Shown here piece by piece: positions 1 through 8,355 of a stretch of 64,000 bases of DNA. Made by a program: the position numbers and the translations under genes. This DNA comes from an uncultured Phocaeicola sp. (GTDB lineage: Bacteria; Bacteroidota; Bacteroidia; Bacteroidales; Bacteroidaceae). Positions within the stretch are counted from its first letter, which is position 1; every line of letters begins with the position of its first letter. The stretch covers positions 62,001-126,000 of the forward strand of contig CARCZS010000002.1 in the NCBI GenBank assembly GCA_948956705.1, written 5' to 3'. The notes under the pieces were generated by a model. That model did not search any database and was not told where the DNA came from. It worked only from the letters and a program-made list of their open reading frames with translations.

Positions 1-49
1 ATATTTGTTGCGTAATTAAATAAATGACATTACAAATATAGCCAAAAAG

Positions 50-66
50 CGTGTTTGTAGAACATA
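50..66. promoter_or_regulatory. Palindromic operator-like site 1
   Basis: The core is CGTGTT-TGTAG-AACATA. It belongs to an eight-member family in this prophage with consensus TGYGTT-N5-AACRYA. It ends 13 bases before the first regulator gene, so it could control the early operon. A partial TAnnTTTG-like element lies at the very window start. That it binds a protein is inferred from recurrence and position. Confidence 0.65.
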
Positions 67-79
67 TAAATTAGAGAAA

Positions 80-325
80 ATGAAAAAAGTAACCCAAAAA
101 GACTATCAGTCTTTTATTCAGATTTACAAAGGATTGCCTGAAAGGAGTGCTGTAAAAGCTCCAAAAACTGAGTTTGTGGAGGAAATAGCGGCTCTGTGTA
201 TGTGTAGTACCAAGACGGTACGAATGTGGATTCATGGCGTACAAAAGCCGGATGCCCTCAAACAAAAGATGATTAGTGATAAACTGGGCGTTCCAGCCGA
301 TATTTTATTTCCTGTTACAGAATGA
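80..325 (+). CDS. Small helix-turn-helix DNA-binding protein
   Basis: This 81-residue protein has a predicted helix-turn-helix around residues 30-60 (EEIAALCMCSTKTVRMWIHG), followed by a segment like the tail of Xre/Cro-type domains (KLGVPADILFP). It is probably a phage transcriptional regulator. Its stop overlaps the next gene's start as ATGA, so the two are translationally coupled. Operator-like site 1 lies just upstream, consistent with autoregulation. The DNA-binding role is likely; whether it represses or activates cannot be seen. Confidence 0.6.
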   Translation: MKKVTQKDYQSFIQIYKGLPERSAVKAPKTEFVEEIAALCMCSTKTVRMWIHGVQKPDALKQKMISDKLGVPADILFPVTE

Positions 326-873
326 AAGCTATAGAGTTCTACACAACCCCGGAGGGTGAAGTTACTATGCGCCCTATCGGAGAAGCCGAAAGGCAGTTGA
401 AAGAAACTGATACCGACTTTATCCAAGCTTTCTTGGCTATACTGAGGGAGTTTTATCCCGAAGCATACGATGCGCTTATGGATATATACTCTAAAAATTC
501 AAACAACAAGAGGTATCGGGATTTCATAGCGGTGCGTAGATTCATTAAATGCAACTTCGGTCTGTATGACAACATGATTGATGTAGATGAGAATTGGAAC
601 TTTAATTTTGAGTTTGTAGGTTGTCCATTACGTGGAGAATGCAAACATGATAAAGTTATTTGCGCTCCTAAATTCAACTCTAAGTTGTCCGATAGGCAAA
701 TAGAAGTTATGCGAATGCTCTATGATGGGAAAAACGATTCAGAAATAGCCGAAAAGCTGTTTATCTCTTTAAATACCGTGAACAACCATAGAAAAAACAG
801 TTTCCGAAAGGTGGGAGTACATTCAATGGCTGAATTTATGCGGTATGCTATGACTAACAATCTTTTCAAATAA
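322..873 (+). CDS. LuxR/GerE-type transcriptional regulator
   Basis: This 183-residue protein has a C-terminal LuxR-type helix-turn-helix at about residues 120-180: LSDRQIEVMRMLYDGKNDSE, then IAEKLFISLNTVNNHRKNSF. The N-terminal half has no recognised sensor domain but contains a CPLRGECKHDKVIC segment, a possible metal-binding cluster. The start overlaps the upstream regulator by four bases. It is a candidate for the factor that reads the repeated palindromes in this prophage, since LuxR-type domains bind dyad sites, but nothing in the sequence proves this. Confidence 0.75.
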   Translation: MKAIEFYTTPEGEVTMRPIGEAERQLKETDTDFIQAFLAILREFYPEAYDALMDIYSKNSNNKRYRDFIAVRRFIKCNFGLYDNMIDVDENWNFNFEFVGCPLRGECKHDKVICAPKFNSKLSDRQIEVMRMLYDGKNDSEIAEKLFISLNTVNNHRKNSFRKVGVHSMAEFMRYAMTNNLFK

Positions 874-887
874 CAAATGCAACACCG

Positions 888-1100
888 ATGAAAGGAGAAA
901 CTTTAGCAAACCTTATCCAATGTGGCGTTACGCTACTTCTTGGCATTATTGCCCTTGCTGGGGCATTGTTCTGTAATGCCTCATTTCACTTCTTTACCGC
1001 TATGGCTTGTTTTTGGCTGGCATGGGTTTTCTATACCGACAATGAGTATGGGATAGTAAGTGTTAGAGAATATTTTAAGAACCGCTACAAAAAGGACTGA
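888..1100 (+). CDS. Small membrane protein
   Basis: This 70-residue protein has a hydrophobic stretch at about residues 10-50 (GVTLLLGIIALAGALF, then FTAMACFWLAWVFY), enough for two membrane helices, and a basic C-terminus (FKNRYKKD). It sits between the regulators and the recombination genes with short spacing. The function is unknown; superinfection exclusion is one common job of such proteins, without direct evidence here. Confidence 0.6.
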   Translation: MKGETLANLIQCGVTLLLGIIALAGALFCNASFHFFTAMACFWLAWVFYTDNEYGIVSVREYFKNRYKKD

Positions 1101-1103
1101 CTT

Positions 1104-1388
1104 ATGGCAATTCAGATGGAACTATACGAGTTAAAGAATCTCTGTATGGAAATGGCTTCTTTGGGTGCTGCCAACTATGTAAAACAGACTATCCCGGCAA
1201 AAGACCTCATTTCACAACGTGAAGCATACAGATTGTTTCAAGAGTGCCGGGTGAAACGCTGGCAAAAAGACGGCAGAGTTTCTACTATCCGTGGCGGTAG
1301 CTCTATACATTCCAAAGTATTGTATTCACGTGCCGAACTTATGGCAGTGGATAAATCAGAGAAAATCAACTCTATAATTAATAAGTGA
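1104..1388 (+). CDS. Hypothetical protein, possible excisionase-like DNA-binding fold
   Basis: This 94-residue protein includes a segment (LISQREAYRLFQECRVKRWQ, then a short linker and a basic strand) that resembles the winged-helix layout of MerR/excisionase-type proteins used on phage DNA. It lies two bases before the SbcC-like gene in the same operon. The family is not recognised with certainty; a recombination accessory protein or regulator are the main options. Confidence 0.5.
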   Translation: MAIQMELYELKNLCMEMASLGAANYVKQTIPAKDLISQREAYRLFQECRVKRWQKDGRVSTIRGGSSIHSKVLYSRAELMAVDKSEKINSIINK

Positions 1389-1389
1389 T

Positions 1390-3351
1390 ATGCGAACAAT
1401 CAAATTAAAATCATTATCCCTTGTGAATTTTAAGGGAATCAGAAGCCTAAATATCGGTTTCTCCGATGCGGAAACGCTGGTTGCTGGAGAAAATGGTACG
1501 GGCAAAACAACTGTGTTCGATTCATTCCTTTGGCTTCTTTTTGGAAAAGACAGTACGGGACGGTCGGATAGTAATTTCAACATTAAAACGTTGGATTCGG
1601 ACGGCAAGCCTATTTTGCACCTTGAACACTCCGTTACTGGTGTACTATCAGTGGATGGCAAGACGGTAACACTGCAACGCTGCTATGTGGAAAACTGGGT
1701 CAAGCCACGTGGAACTACGGAAGAAAGCCTAAAGAATCATGCAACAGAGTTCTATTTGAACGGTGTTAAGTTGGCTACCAAAAAGGAGTATGATAGTGAA
1801 GTAGCTGCCATCATCCCGGAAGATGTTTTCCGAATGATAACCAACCCTTTCTACTTTACATCAATGAAGCCGGAAGCGCAAAAAGAAATCCTTTTGGATA
1901 TGGTAGGAACGCTTACCGACCAAGACGTAGCGCAGACCAAGCCCGAATATTTGGAGTTGCTGGCTCAGTTGTCCGGCAGGAGCATCGCCCAATACGCCAA
2001 AGAGGTAGCCGCCAAGAAAAAGGCTTGCAAAGATGAATTGTCAGTTATTCCCTCTCAGATAGAAACGGCTCGTAAACTTATGCCGGAGGAAGAGGATTGG
2101 GTAGCCATTGATAGTGAGATTGAGGATAAAAATGCCCGTATTCAGCAGATAGAGGAACAAATTGCCGACAAATCAAAGCTGAATGAGCAGGAATATCAAC
2201 GTAAGGCTTTTATCCAAAAGCAAATAGGTGAAAAACGCCTACAACTCAATAGTAGAATGAATGAAATCGCTACAGAAGCTAACAAAGGGCGCAATGAGGC
2301 ATCTTTGAAGCTGAACGAATTGGAATATTCGTTGCGTACTGAAAAAGCCTCTTTAGACAGAAAAAGGCAATCGGTTGCGGATATGGATATTGAGATAGAA
2401 AAGCTTAATACCAAATTGTCCGCATTGCGTGGTGAATTTTCATTTATCAGCAAGGAGGAACTTACCTATAATGAGGGTGAATTTATTTGCCCCACTTGCA
2501 AACGTCCTTTGGAAATTGAGGATATAGAAGCCAAGCAGCGTGAAATGCAAGCCAACTTTAACGCTAATAAGGCGGCACGTCTGAAAGCGAATAAAGAGGC
2601 TGGCATGGCTAAAAAGCAACGGCTTGAAGAAATGCAAGGGCTTAAAGACCGTACCAATGCCGAAATCGAGGAGCTGGAACAAAAGATAGAGCGTATCAAT
2701 GCCGATATTCAACAAGCAAAGGCTTCTATCCCCGAGGCGCAAAACGTGGAAGCAATGATAGCATCCGACCGAACTTGCATTGACATCAAGAACGAGATTG
2801 TCGAACTTGAAAATCAGCTCAAAGTGGATGCAAAGATTGTGGACGTGTCGGAACTGCAATCGGAGAAAAGAACTTTGAATGAAGCCGTGCAAGGCTTATA
2901 CAAGCGTTTGGCAAACCGTGAACAAATCGGCAGGGCTGAAAAGGAAATCGCTTCTTTGGAAGAAAAGCGCATTGCCAACAATCAAAAGTTGGCAGACCTT
3001 GAAAAATGGGAGTTTACGGCACTCCAATTCCAAAAGGATAAGGATGCGGAGCTGTTGAAACGCATTAACGGAATGTTCAGATATGTATCATTCTCCTTTG
3101 TGAACGAACAACTGAACGGAGGCGAAAAACTGACGTGTGTATGCACCGTGAACGGTACACCTTTCCTTGACGTGAACAATGCCGGACAAATCAATGCCGG
3201 AATAGATATAATCAATGCCATTTGCACGGCAAAGGGGGTATCTGCACCGATTTTCGTTGATAATGCGGAAAGCGTGAATCAAATAATCCCATCACTCAGT
3301 CAGATTATCCGGCTGGTGGTAACTACGGACAAAGAACTAACCATTAAATAA
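1390..3351 (+). CDS. SbcC/Rad50-like ATPase with zinc hook
   Basis: This 653-residue SMC/Rad50-like ATPase has a Walker A motif GENGTGKT at residues 33-40. Long charged coiled coils flank a zinc-hook CPTC at about residues 367-370, and a second nucleotide-binding half lies at the C-terminus (NAGQINAGIDIINAIC, PIFVDNAESVN). Such proteins move or tether DNA ends for a nuclease partner. No SbcD-type nuclease is present; the next genes encode RecT and an MBL-fold protein, which may supply the partner activity. It is shorter than cellular SbcC (about 1000 residues), as usual for phage versions. Confidence 0.85.
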   Translation: MRTIKLKSLSLVNFKGIRSLNIGFSDAETLVAGENGTGKTTVFDSFLWLLFGKDSTGRSDSNFNIKTLDSDGKPILHLEHSVTGVLSVDGKTVTLQRCYVENWVKPRGTTEESLKNHATEFYLNGVKLATKKEYDSEVAAIIPEDVFRMITNPFYFTSMKPEAQKEILLDMVGTLTDQDVAQTKPEYLELLAQLSGRSIAQYAKEVAAKKKACKDELSVIPSQIETARKLMPEEEDWVAIDSEIEDKNARIQQIEEQIADKSKLNEQEYQRKAFIQKQIGEKRLQLNSRMNEIATEANKGRNEASLKLNELEYSLRTEKASLDRKRQSVADMDIEIEKLNTKLSALRGEFSFISKEELTYNEGEFICPTCKRPLEIEDIEAKQREMQANFNANKAARLKANKEAGMAKKQRLEEMQGLKDRTNAEIEELEQKIERINADIQQAKASIPEAQNVEAMIASDRTCIDIKNEIVELENQLKVDAKIVDVSELQSEKRTLNEAVQGLYKRLANREQIGRAEKEIASLEEKRIANNQKLADLEKWEFTALQFQKDKDAELLKRINGMFRYVSFSFVNEQLNGGEKLTCVCTVNGTPFLDVNNAGQINAGIDIINAICTAKGVSAPIFVDNAESVNQIIPSLSQIIRLVVTTDKELTIK

Positions 3352-3359
3352 TTGCGATT

Positions 3360-4298
3360 ATGACACAGCAAGCGACTACAACCATACAACAGGCTGCAAA
3401 TGGTGGGCAGGTAGCTACTCAAAGAAAGCCTGTAGATATTCTTAAAAGCATGATGAATGCCGAAAGCGTACAAGAACAATTCAAAAATGCGCTTGGTAAA
3501 AATTCGGCAACATTCGTAGCCTCTGTAATTGACCTATACAACGGAGATAGCAATCTGCAACTCTGTAATCCTAAACAGGTGGTAATGGAAGCACTCAAAG
3601 CTGCCACGTTACATTTGCCAATAAACAAGGCTTTGGGCTATGCTTTCATTATCCCGTTCAAAAACTCCAAAAAGGATGAAAAGGGCAACTGGATTAAAGT
3701 GTATGAGCCGACTTTTCAAATGGGCTATAAGGGTTATATTCAGCTTGCCATGCGCACGGGACAATACCGTACCATCAATGCGGATGTGGTGTATGATGGT
3801 GAGTTGCGCAAGGTAAACAAACTGACCGGGGAAATAGCCTTTGACGGTGAAAGGAAAAGCGATAAGGTGATAGGCTATTTCTGTTACTTTGAACTTATGA
3901 ACGGCTTTAGCAAGACTTTGTACATGACAGTGGAGCAAATGGCAAACCATGCAAAGCGATACAGTAAAGCCATCACAAGCGATAAGGATGTAACGGTTGA
4001 AAAGTTGCTGAATTTGGCTAATTTGCCCGTTTCTCCCGATAGCAACAAGGTTGGTTGGATGGGTAACTTTCACGGAATGGCACAAAAAACCGTTATCCGT
4101 AATTTACTGAGTAAATATGGCTATTTGTCCGTAGAAATGCAAAATGCCATCACCAATGACTACGAGGGTGACGAAACTTCACAGCGTGAAATATTGACCG
4201 ACAATTACGCAAACAAACAGTTGATTGATGCGGAAGATGTTAGCTTTGAAAGCGTGTCAAGCGAGCAACAAATGGAAACTATTGACCCCGGATATTGA
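3360..4298 (+). CDS. recT: RecT-family single-strand annealing recombinase
   Basis: This 312-residue protein matches the RecT family by its early region (NPKQVVMEALKAATLHLPIN), the ALGYAFIIPF strand, and the FQMGYKGYIQLAMRTGQYR signature. RecT coats single-stranded DNA and anneals homologous strands during phage replication and recombination. It starts eight bases after the SbcC-like gene and is followed by an MBL-fold gene. No RecE-type exonuclease is nearby, so the end-processing nuclease is probably one of the neighbours. Confidence 0.93.
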   Translation: MTQQATTTIQQAANGGQVATQRKPVDILKSMMNAESVQEQFKNALGKNSATFVASVIDLYNGDSNLQLCNPKQVVMEALKAATLHLPINKALGYAFIIPFKNSKKDEKGNWIKVYEPTFQMGYKGYIQLAMRTGQYRTINADVVYDGELRKVNKLTGEIAFDGERKSDKVIGYFCYFELMNGFSKTLYMTVEQMANHAKRYSKAITSDKDVTVEKLLNLANLPVSPDSNKVGWMGNFHGMAQKTVIRNLLSKYGYLSVEMQNAITNDYEGDETSQREILTDNYANKQLIDAEDVSFESVSSEQQMETIDPGY

Positions 4299-4304
4299 TA
4301 GCGT

Positions 4305-5033
4305 ATGAAACTGATTGTTCTTGGTTCAAGTAGTAGCGGAAACTGTTACATTTTGGATAACGGTAAGGAGGCTTTGATTATAGAGGCAGGCATCCGTTTC
4401 CAAGAAGTCAAGAAAGCGTTGGATTTCAATCTGAGAAAAGTTGTAGGGTGTGTGGTAACACACGCCCACAACGACCACGCCAAATATATTAAGGCAATGG
4501 TGGATAGTGGATTTCACACGTTGGCATTACGGGAGGTATGGACTGCAAAGGGCGTTTGGGATTCCCGTTCTTTGGTGGTTAAAGAGGGCAAAGGCTATAA
4601 GATGGGTAATTTTAAGGTACTTCCTTTTCCTGCTTGCCATGATGTGCCATGTGTCGGCTATCTGATAGACCACCCCGATATGGGAAAGATGGTATTTCTT
4701 ACCGATAGCTGTATGTGCGAATATCAGTTCAAGGGGCTTAACCATGTGCTGATAGAGTGCAATTACTCTGATAAGAAGCTCATTGAGGCGATTACAGCCG
4801 GGCGCACGTTGCCCTCACAGCGTGAACGTCTGCTTACCTCACACATGGAGCTTACTACGTGCAAGGGTTTTTTGGAAGCAAACGACTTATCCCATGTTTC
4901 GGAAATCGTGCTTTTACACCTTTCCGAGAATAATAGCGATGAGCCTTATTTCATATCGGAAGTGGAAAGGCATACGGGGAAAGTGGTTTATGCGGCAAAG
5001 CCGGGTTTAACGATTGATTTAGATAGAACATAA
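4305..5033 (+). CDS. MBL-fold metallohydrolase, YycJ-like candidate nuclease
   Basis: This 242-residue metallo-beta-lactamase-fold protein starts with the SSSSGNCYIL strand-loop and carries the metal site THAHNDH at residues 52-58, with later ligands suggested by CHD, TDS and SHMEL. YycJ/WalJ-type members are cytoplasmic and include DNA exonucleases. Directly following recT, it is a reasonable candidate for the end-resection nuclease of the module. The fold is sure; the substrate is inferred. Confidence 0.85.
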   Translation: MKLIVLGSSSSGNCYILDNGKEALIIEAGIRFQEVKKALDFNLRKVVGCVVTHAHNDHAKYIKAMVDSGFHTLALREVWTAKGVWDSRSLVVKEGKGYKMGNFKVLPFPACHDVPCVGYLIDHPDMGKMVFLTDSCMCEYQFKGLNHVLIECNYSDKKLIEAITAGRTLPSQRERLLTSHMELTTCKGFLEANDLSHVSEIVLLHLSENNSDEPYFISEVERHTGKVVYAAKPGLTIDLDRT

Positions 5034-5037
5034 GGAT

Positions 5038-5469
5038 ATGGCTAAACTCCAAGTAGAAAAGAGAAACGGGTTATTTGATTTGAAGCCTCTGTACGAATGG
5101 ATGCGTAACGCTTTGGATGGTATCTATAGGATAGAGGTTAAGAAAGTCAGAAAACCACGTTCTTTAGACCAAAACGGGTGGTTGTTCGGGTGTATTTACC
5201 CTATCCTTTTAGATGCTCTTTTAGAAGCTGGTTGGGAGTTCGTTTCAGTGGAACAAGTGCATGAGTTTTTTAAGGCTCAAATGACGGCTGACAAAGTGGT
5301 AAACAAGCACACGGGGGAGATTGTAGAGTTCCCATGTTCTACAGCCACTATGGATACGGTGACATTTTCCACCTATTGCGAAAAACTGAGGGAGTACGCC
5401 AAAGAGTTTCTGAATGTGGATATTCCCGACCCGGATAAATATTGGAGAAGCCATGAAAAGAATACCTAA
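5038..5469 (+). CDS. NinB-like recombination protein
   Basis: This 143-residue protein contains the RSLDQNGWLFGCIYPIL signature at about residues 38-54, typical of NinB/Orf-type phage proteins that bind single-stranded DNA and help recombination mediators. It sits in the RecT operon, fitting that role. The 3' end overlaps the next small gene. The assignment rests on the DQN motif and context. Confidence 0.65.
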   Translation: MAKLQVEKRNGLFDLKPLYEWMRNALDGIYRIEVKKVRKPRSLDQNGWLFGCIYPILLDALLEAGWEFVSVEQVHEFFKAQMTADKVVNKHTGEIVEFPCSTATMDTVTFSTYCEKLREYAKEFLNVDIPDPDKYWRSHEKNT

Positions 5470-5617
5470 CAGCGTGGTATCTGAGCTGATACGCTTAGTG
5501 CCCATTTTGATAGCAAATATTCCACCCGGACAAAGTACGAGAGTGGATAACGCAATAAGATTAACAAAAAAGATTATTAACAAATTAAAAACATTGAAAG
5601 ATGAAAGTAGAAATTGA
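5453..5617 (+). CDS. Small hypothetical protein
   Basis: This 54-residue basic protein starts MKRIPNSVVSELIRL. The ATG at 5453 is chosen because it lies inside the end of the NinB-like gene and gives a compact helical protein; an earlier in-frame start at 5414 would overlap more. It overlaps the DGR target gene at its 3' end. The function is unknown. Confidence 0.5.
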   Translation: MKRIPNSVVSELIRLVPILIANIPPGQSTRVDNAIRLTKKIINKLKTLKDESRN

Positions 5618-6230
5618 AGAAAGCAAGTTGCAAACAGCTTATGCAAATGCTTGTGATGGAATTAAGGATTTTATGGAAAGCCTGTTTGGAAAGAAAGTGT
5701 TTGAGGCTGCAAAGCCCACGTTGGACGATTACAAGACTATCCGCACGTATGAGGATGCTTGTGTGGCGTTAAAACAAGATGCAATAAGAGTGGATAGTGT
5801 GAATGGAGATACTACCATAGTTTTAACCAATGGAGGTGATAGGGTAAATATGCCATCCCATATTGTTGCTCTTATGAAATTAGAAACTATTAGTCGGGCT
5901 TTGTGGGGTAGAAATTTCCAACCAAAGCCGGATGGAGAGGGAAGCAAAGTGTATTGGTATCCGTGGTTTGCTTTGTATACTAAGAAAGAAATTAATGATA
6001 TGTATCCCGAACAAAGAGGTGCCCTTATGTCTGCTATTGCGCTTAATGGTGCGGTTGCGGGTTTCGGTTGTCTGGGTGCGAATCATCGTTCCTCGGGTGC
6101 GACTGCGCACCTTGGGTTCCGCTTGTGCCAAGAAACGGAAGAAAAGGCTAAGTATTTCGGGCAGCAATTCATTGAACTTTGGGCTGAATATTTGAAATTC
6201 AACTTTACCGTTGGAAATCGTTTGAAATAA
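5601..6230 (+). CDS. Second DGR target protein, with internal variable repeat
   Basis: This 209-residue protein has a C-type-lectin-like core (WYPWFALYTKKEINDMYP, then RGALMSA to GFRLC) in which residues 140-176 are a variable repeat matching the template repeat 43 kb away. The 12 residues aligned with AAT/AAC-rich template codons differ at most sites. Unlike most DGR targets, the repeat is not at the C-terminus: 33 residues follow it. No signal peptide or fibre repeats are seen, and the gene lies among recombination and early genes, so a role in virion attachment is not obvious. It may be a diversified ligand-binding protein acting in the cell or a dispersed accessory protein of the particle. 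The DGR link is strong; the function is unknown. Confidence 0.85.
   Translation: MKVEIEESKLQTAYANACDGIKDFMESLFGKKVFEAAKPTLDDYKTIRTYEDACVALKQDAIRVDSVNGDTTIVLTNGGDRVNMPSHIVALMKLETISRALWGRNFQPKPDGEGSKVYWYPWFALYTKKEINDMYPEQRGALMSAIALNGAVAGFGCLGANHRSSGATAHLGFRLCQETEEKAKYFGQQFIELWAEYLKFNFTVGNRLK
6018..6129 (+). repeat. DGR variable repeat VR2 (remote)
   Basis: These 112 bases align without gaps to the TR at 49240-49351 and VR1 at 49038-49149. Against the TR I count about 15 substitutions at TR adenines. Only two are at other bases: a T to A near the 5' end and a T to G in the 3' element. The 3' element (CGCTTGTGCC) equals that of VR1 and differs from the TR (CGCTTTTACC), as expected for an IMH/IMH* pair. 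Confidence 0.9.
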
Positions 6231-6233
6231 AAG

Positions 6234-6250
6234 TGTGTTTATTAAACATA
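6234..6250. promoter_or_regulatory. Palindromic operator-like site 2
   Basis: The core is TGTGTT-TATTA-AACATA. It lies directly after the VR2 gene stop and 23 bases before the next gene, at the head of a new operon. It belongs to the eight-copy palindrome family. Confidence 0.65.
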
Positions 6251-6273
6251 TTATTAACTAAAAACAAGGTGAA

Positions 6274-6708
6274 ATGAAAGACATCATGTTAGCCGATACC
6301 CCGGTGGAACAAAGGGCACAGATTCTACGTGATAGCTGCGACCAAATTGTAGAGCGTAGCTATACACGCAAATTCGACCAAGAAGAAATCAACGAAAGGA
6401 GGGCAGACCTCGCTAACGTGGCGATTCAAAAAGCAGATTTGGAACAATCATTAGCGGAAATCAGAGCCGATTACAAAGGCAAAATCAAGCCTTTGGAGGA
6501 ACGCATAGTTAAACTCCGTGACGAACTGAAAGCCGGGGGCGATTGGATTAAGGGCGACTGTTTCAAGTTTGTAGATGAGGAAGAAAAAATGGTTGGCTTC
6601 TACAGCCCGGAGGGTTATTTGCTGGAACAACGCCCCATGACACAAGACGAAAGGCAGCGTAACGTGTTCCGTGCTATCCGTGCGGATAAAACGGGTACAG
6701 ACGATTAA
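6274..6708 (+). CDS. Hypothetical coiled-coil protein
   Basis: This 144-residue acidic and basic protein has a predicted coiled coil at about residues 35-95 (DLANVAIQKADLEQSLAEIR, then KPLEERIVKLRDELK), followed by a small beta-rich part. It is the first gene after operator-like site 2, in an early position ahead of replication genes. No family is recognised. Confidence 0.65.
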   Translation: MKDIMLADTPVEQRAQILRDSCDQIVERSYTRKFDQEEINERRADLANVAIQKADLEQSLAEIRADYKGKIKPLEERIVKLRDELKAGGDWIKGDCFKFVDEEEKMVGFYSPEGYLLEQRPMTQDERQRNVFRAIRADKTGTDD

Positions 6709-6733
6709 GTATTAATAATTAAAACATTTCAAA

Positions 6734-7492
6734 ATGGAAAATCAAGAAAAAGGATTAACCGTGAACATCGGTGAGTACAAGGGTGAAAAACCTATCGAAG
6801 TAGTGTACAGAATTGGTAATGCTCCTAAAGCATTGGACGAATTGCCCATTAAGCAACCGGAAAGTATTTCTGTATCAGGTGTTATCAGAACTCCGTTAGA
6901 TTGGTTGGAAAAGCGTATTGACACCATCGACCAAAAACGTGCGAATATTAAGGTAAACCGTGAGAAAATGAGTATCACGCTTACCGTGAATGAGGATGAT
7001 TATTACACCAAAAACACCTTTGTAGGTACGGTGGAATTATCGGAAGTCTTTTCAAAGTTCGGTATCAATGACGGAGAATGTGGCTGGATTCCAGCTAAAC
7101 TGGGGCAGTTCCTGCGTTTGAATCGTGGCGTATTCATGCAAAAAGAGGATTGTATGAAGCTCGTTTCGGTATTAAAGAACTTCACGGCTAACGCCAAGAC
7201 TGAAATTCAGAAACAGCGTGACCCGTCCGGCTCTATGGCTGAGGTGTACCGTTCACAAGTAGAAAGTAATTTGCCCAAGAGTTTCACGATAAACATCGCC
7301 ATTTTCAAGGGAACTGCAAAAACACCTATTGAAGTTGAGTTCGACCACTATCTTTCTAATGGTGATGTGTTGTTGCAACTTGTTTCGCCCGGTGCTAACG
7401 AACTGGCAGAGGACTACAGAGATAAGTGTATTGACGAGGTGTTAGACGGCATTCGTACCATTGCCCCGGACATTGCTATTCTTGAAATCTAA
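6734..7492 (+). CDS. Hypothetical phage protein, possibly DUF2303-like
   Basis: This 252-residue protein starts MENQEKGLTVNIGEY. The central part (DYYTKNTFVGTVELSEVFSK, then LGQFLRLNRGVFMQKEDCMK) and a C-terminal segment ending in ISALEI-like strands loosely resemble the DUF2303/YfdQ phage family found near recombination genes. That match is weak. The gene ends before a strong hairpin that may limit readthrough into the replication operon. Confidence 0.6.
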   Translation: MENQEKGLTVNIGEYKGEKPIEVVYRIGNAPKALDELPIKQPESISVSGVIRTPLDWLEKRIDTIDQKRANIKVNREKMSITLTVNEDDYYTKNTFVGTVELSEVFSKFGINDGECGWIPAKLGQFLRLNRGVFMQKEDCMKLVSVLKNFTANAKTEIQKQRDPSGSMAEVYRSQVESNLPKSFTINIAIFKGTAKTPIEVEFDHYLSNGDVLLQLVSPGANELAEDYRDKCIDEVLDGIRTIAPDIAILEI

Positions 7493-7502
7493 ATACTATA
7501 TC

Positions 7503-7522
7503 GTGGGGGAGAAATCCCCCAC
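7503..7522 (+). terminator. Strong hairpin, possible terminator or processing site
   Basis: GTGGGGG and CCCCCAC form a 7-bp stem around a six-base loop, located 11 bases after the upstream stop. There is no long T run after it, so it may be a weak terminator, an RNA-stability element, or a structure just before the next gene. Confidence 0.5.
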
Positions 7523-7539
7523 TTATAACAGCTCATAAT

Positions 7540-8355
7540 ATGGCTAATAAAAAAATCATACCGCCTATGCCTTTCGATGCCACCGCTTGGTTATCCAACA
7601 ATGCGGCTATGAGGTTGTCATTTGCTTGTAAGGGCTTGTGGTTGGATATGCTTTGCTGTATGTGGGTGAGTATAGAGCGTGGGGTTATGCTGAAACCTAT
7701 TGGCGGTGCGTACACGGTTGATGAATTAGAAGCTCTCTACGGAAGTGGAACAAAGGAGCTGATAGAATCATTGATTAACGCTGAATTATTGTCTGTAAGG
7801 AATGATGGGGCTTTGTACAACGCTGATATGGTTAAGATGGAATCAATACGGGTAAAACGGTCTGAGGCTGGGAAAAAAGGTGGAGTAACTATGGGTAAAC
7901 GGATATTAGCCAAAGTTGATGCGCTTGTGGAAACGCCACCGATAGAAATGCCACATACACCTTCCCCAACGGCTGAAACACAACAAGGGGCGCAAGCAGA
8001 CCTATTTCCCGATGATTTGCCGGAGAATCCACCGCCACTGACTGATGAACAACAGCGGAAGATTGCAAAAGCCAAGAAGTACAATTATGCTGATTACGTT
8101 ACTTTGACACGTGATGAATACACAAAATTATGTACCGAATATGGCGAAGAAGCCGCTAAAGCGATGATTGATATTCTCAACAATTACAAAGGTTCTAAGG
8201 GTAAGAAGTATAAATCCGATTACCTGACTATTAGGGGCTGGGTAAAAGATAAGTATTACGAAAATATGAATAGATATGGACAACAAACTGGTACAACGGC
8301 TGCAACAGATATTGGCAAACCAAGCGCAAAGAGGACTTTTAGGGACACGCTTTAA
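7540..8355 (+). CDS. Replisome-organiser-like replication initiation protein
   Basis: This 271-residue protein has an N-terminal winged-helix-like domain (LSNNAAMRLSFACKGLWLDM, then YTVDELEALYGSGTKELIES) of the type found in phage replication initiators, a proline-rich linker at about 130-175, and a C-terminal helical domain. Such proteins bind the phage origin and recruit the helicase. The next gene encodes a DnaC-like loader, and the two overlap by 80 bases, which fits a shared task. The exact family (DnaD-like or DUF1376-like) is uncertain. Confidence 0.7.
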   Translation: MANKKIIPPMPFDATAWLSNNAAMRLSFACKGLWLDMLCCMWVSIERGVMLKPIGGAYTVDELEALYGSGTKELIESLINAELLSVRNDGALYNADMVKMESIRVKRSEAGKKGGVTMGKRILAKVDALVETPPIEMPHTPSPTAETQQGAQADLFPDDLPENPPPLTDEQQRKIAKAKKYNYADYVTLTRDEYTKLCTEYGEEAAKAMIDILNNYKGSKGKKYKSDYLTIRGWVKDKYYENMNRYGQQTGTTAATDIGKPSAKRTFRDTL

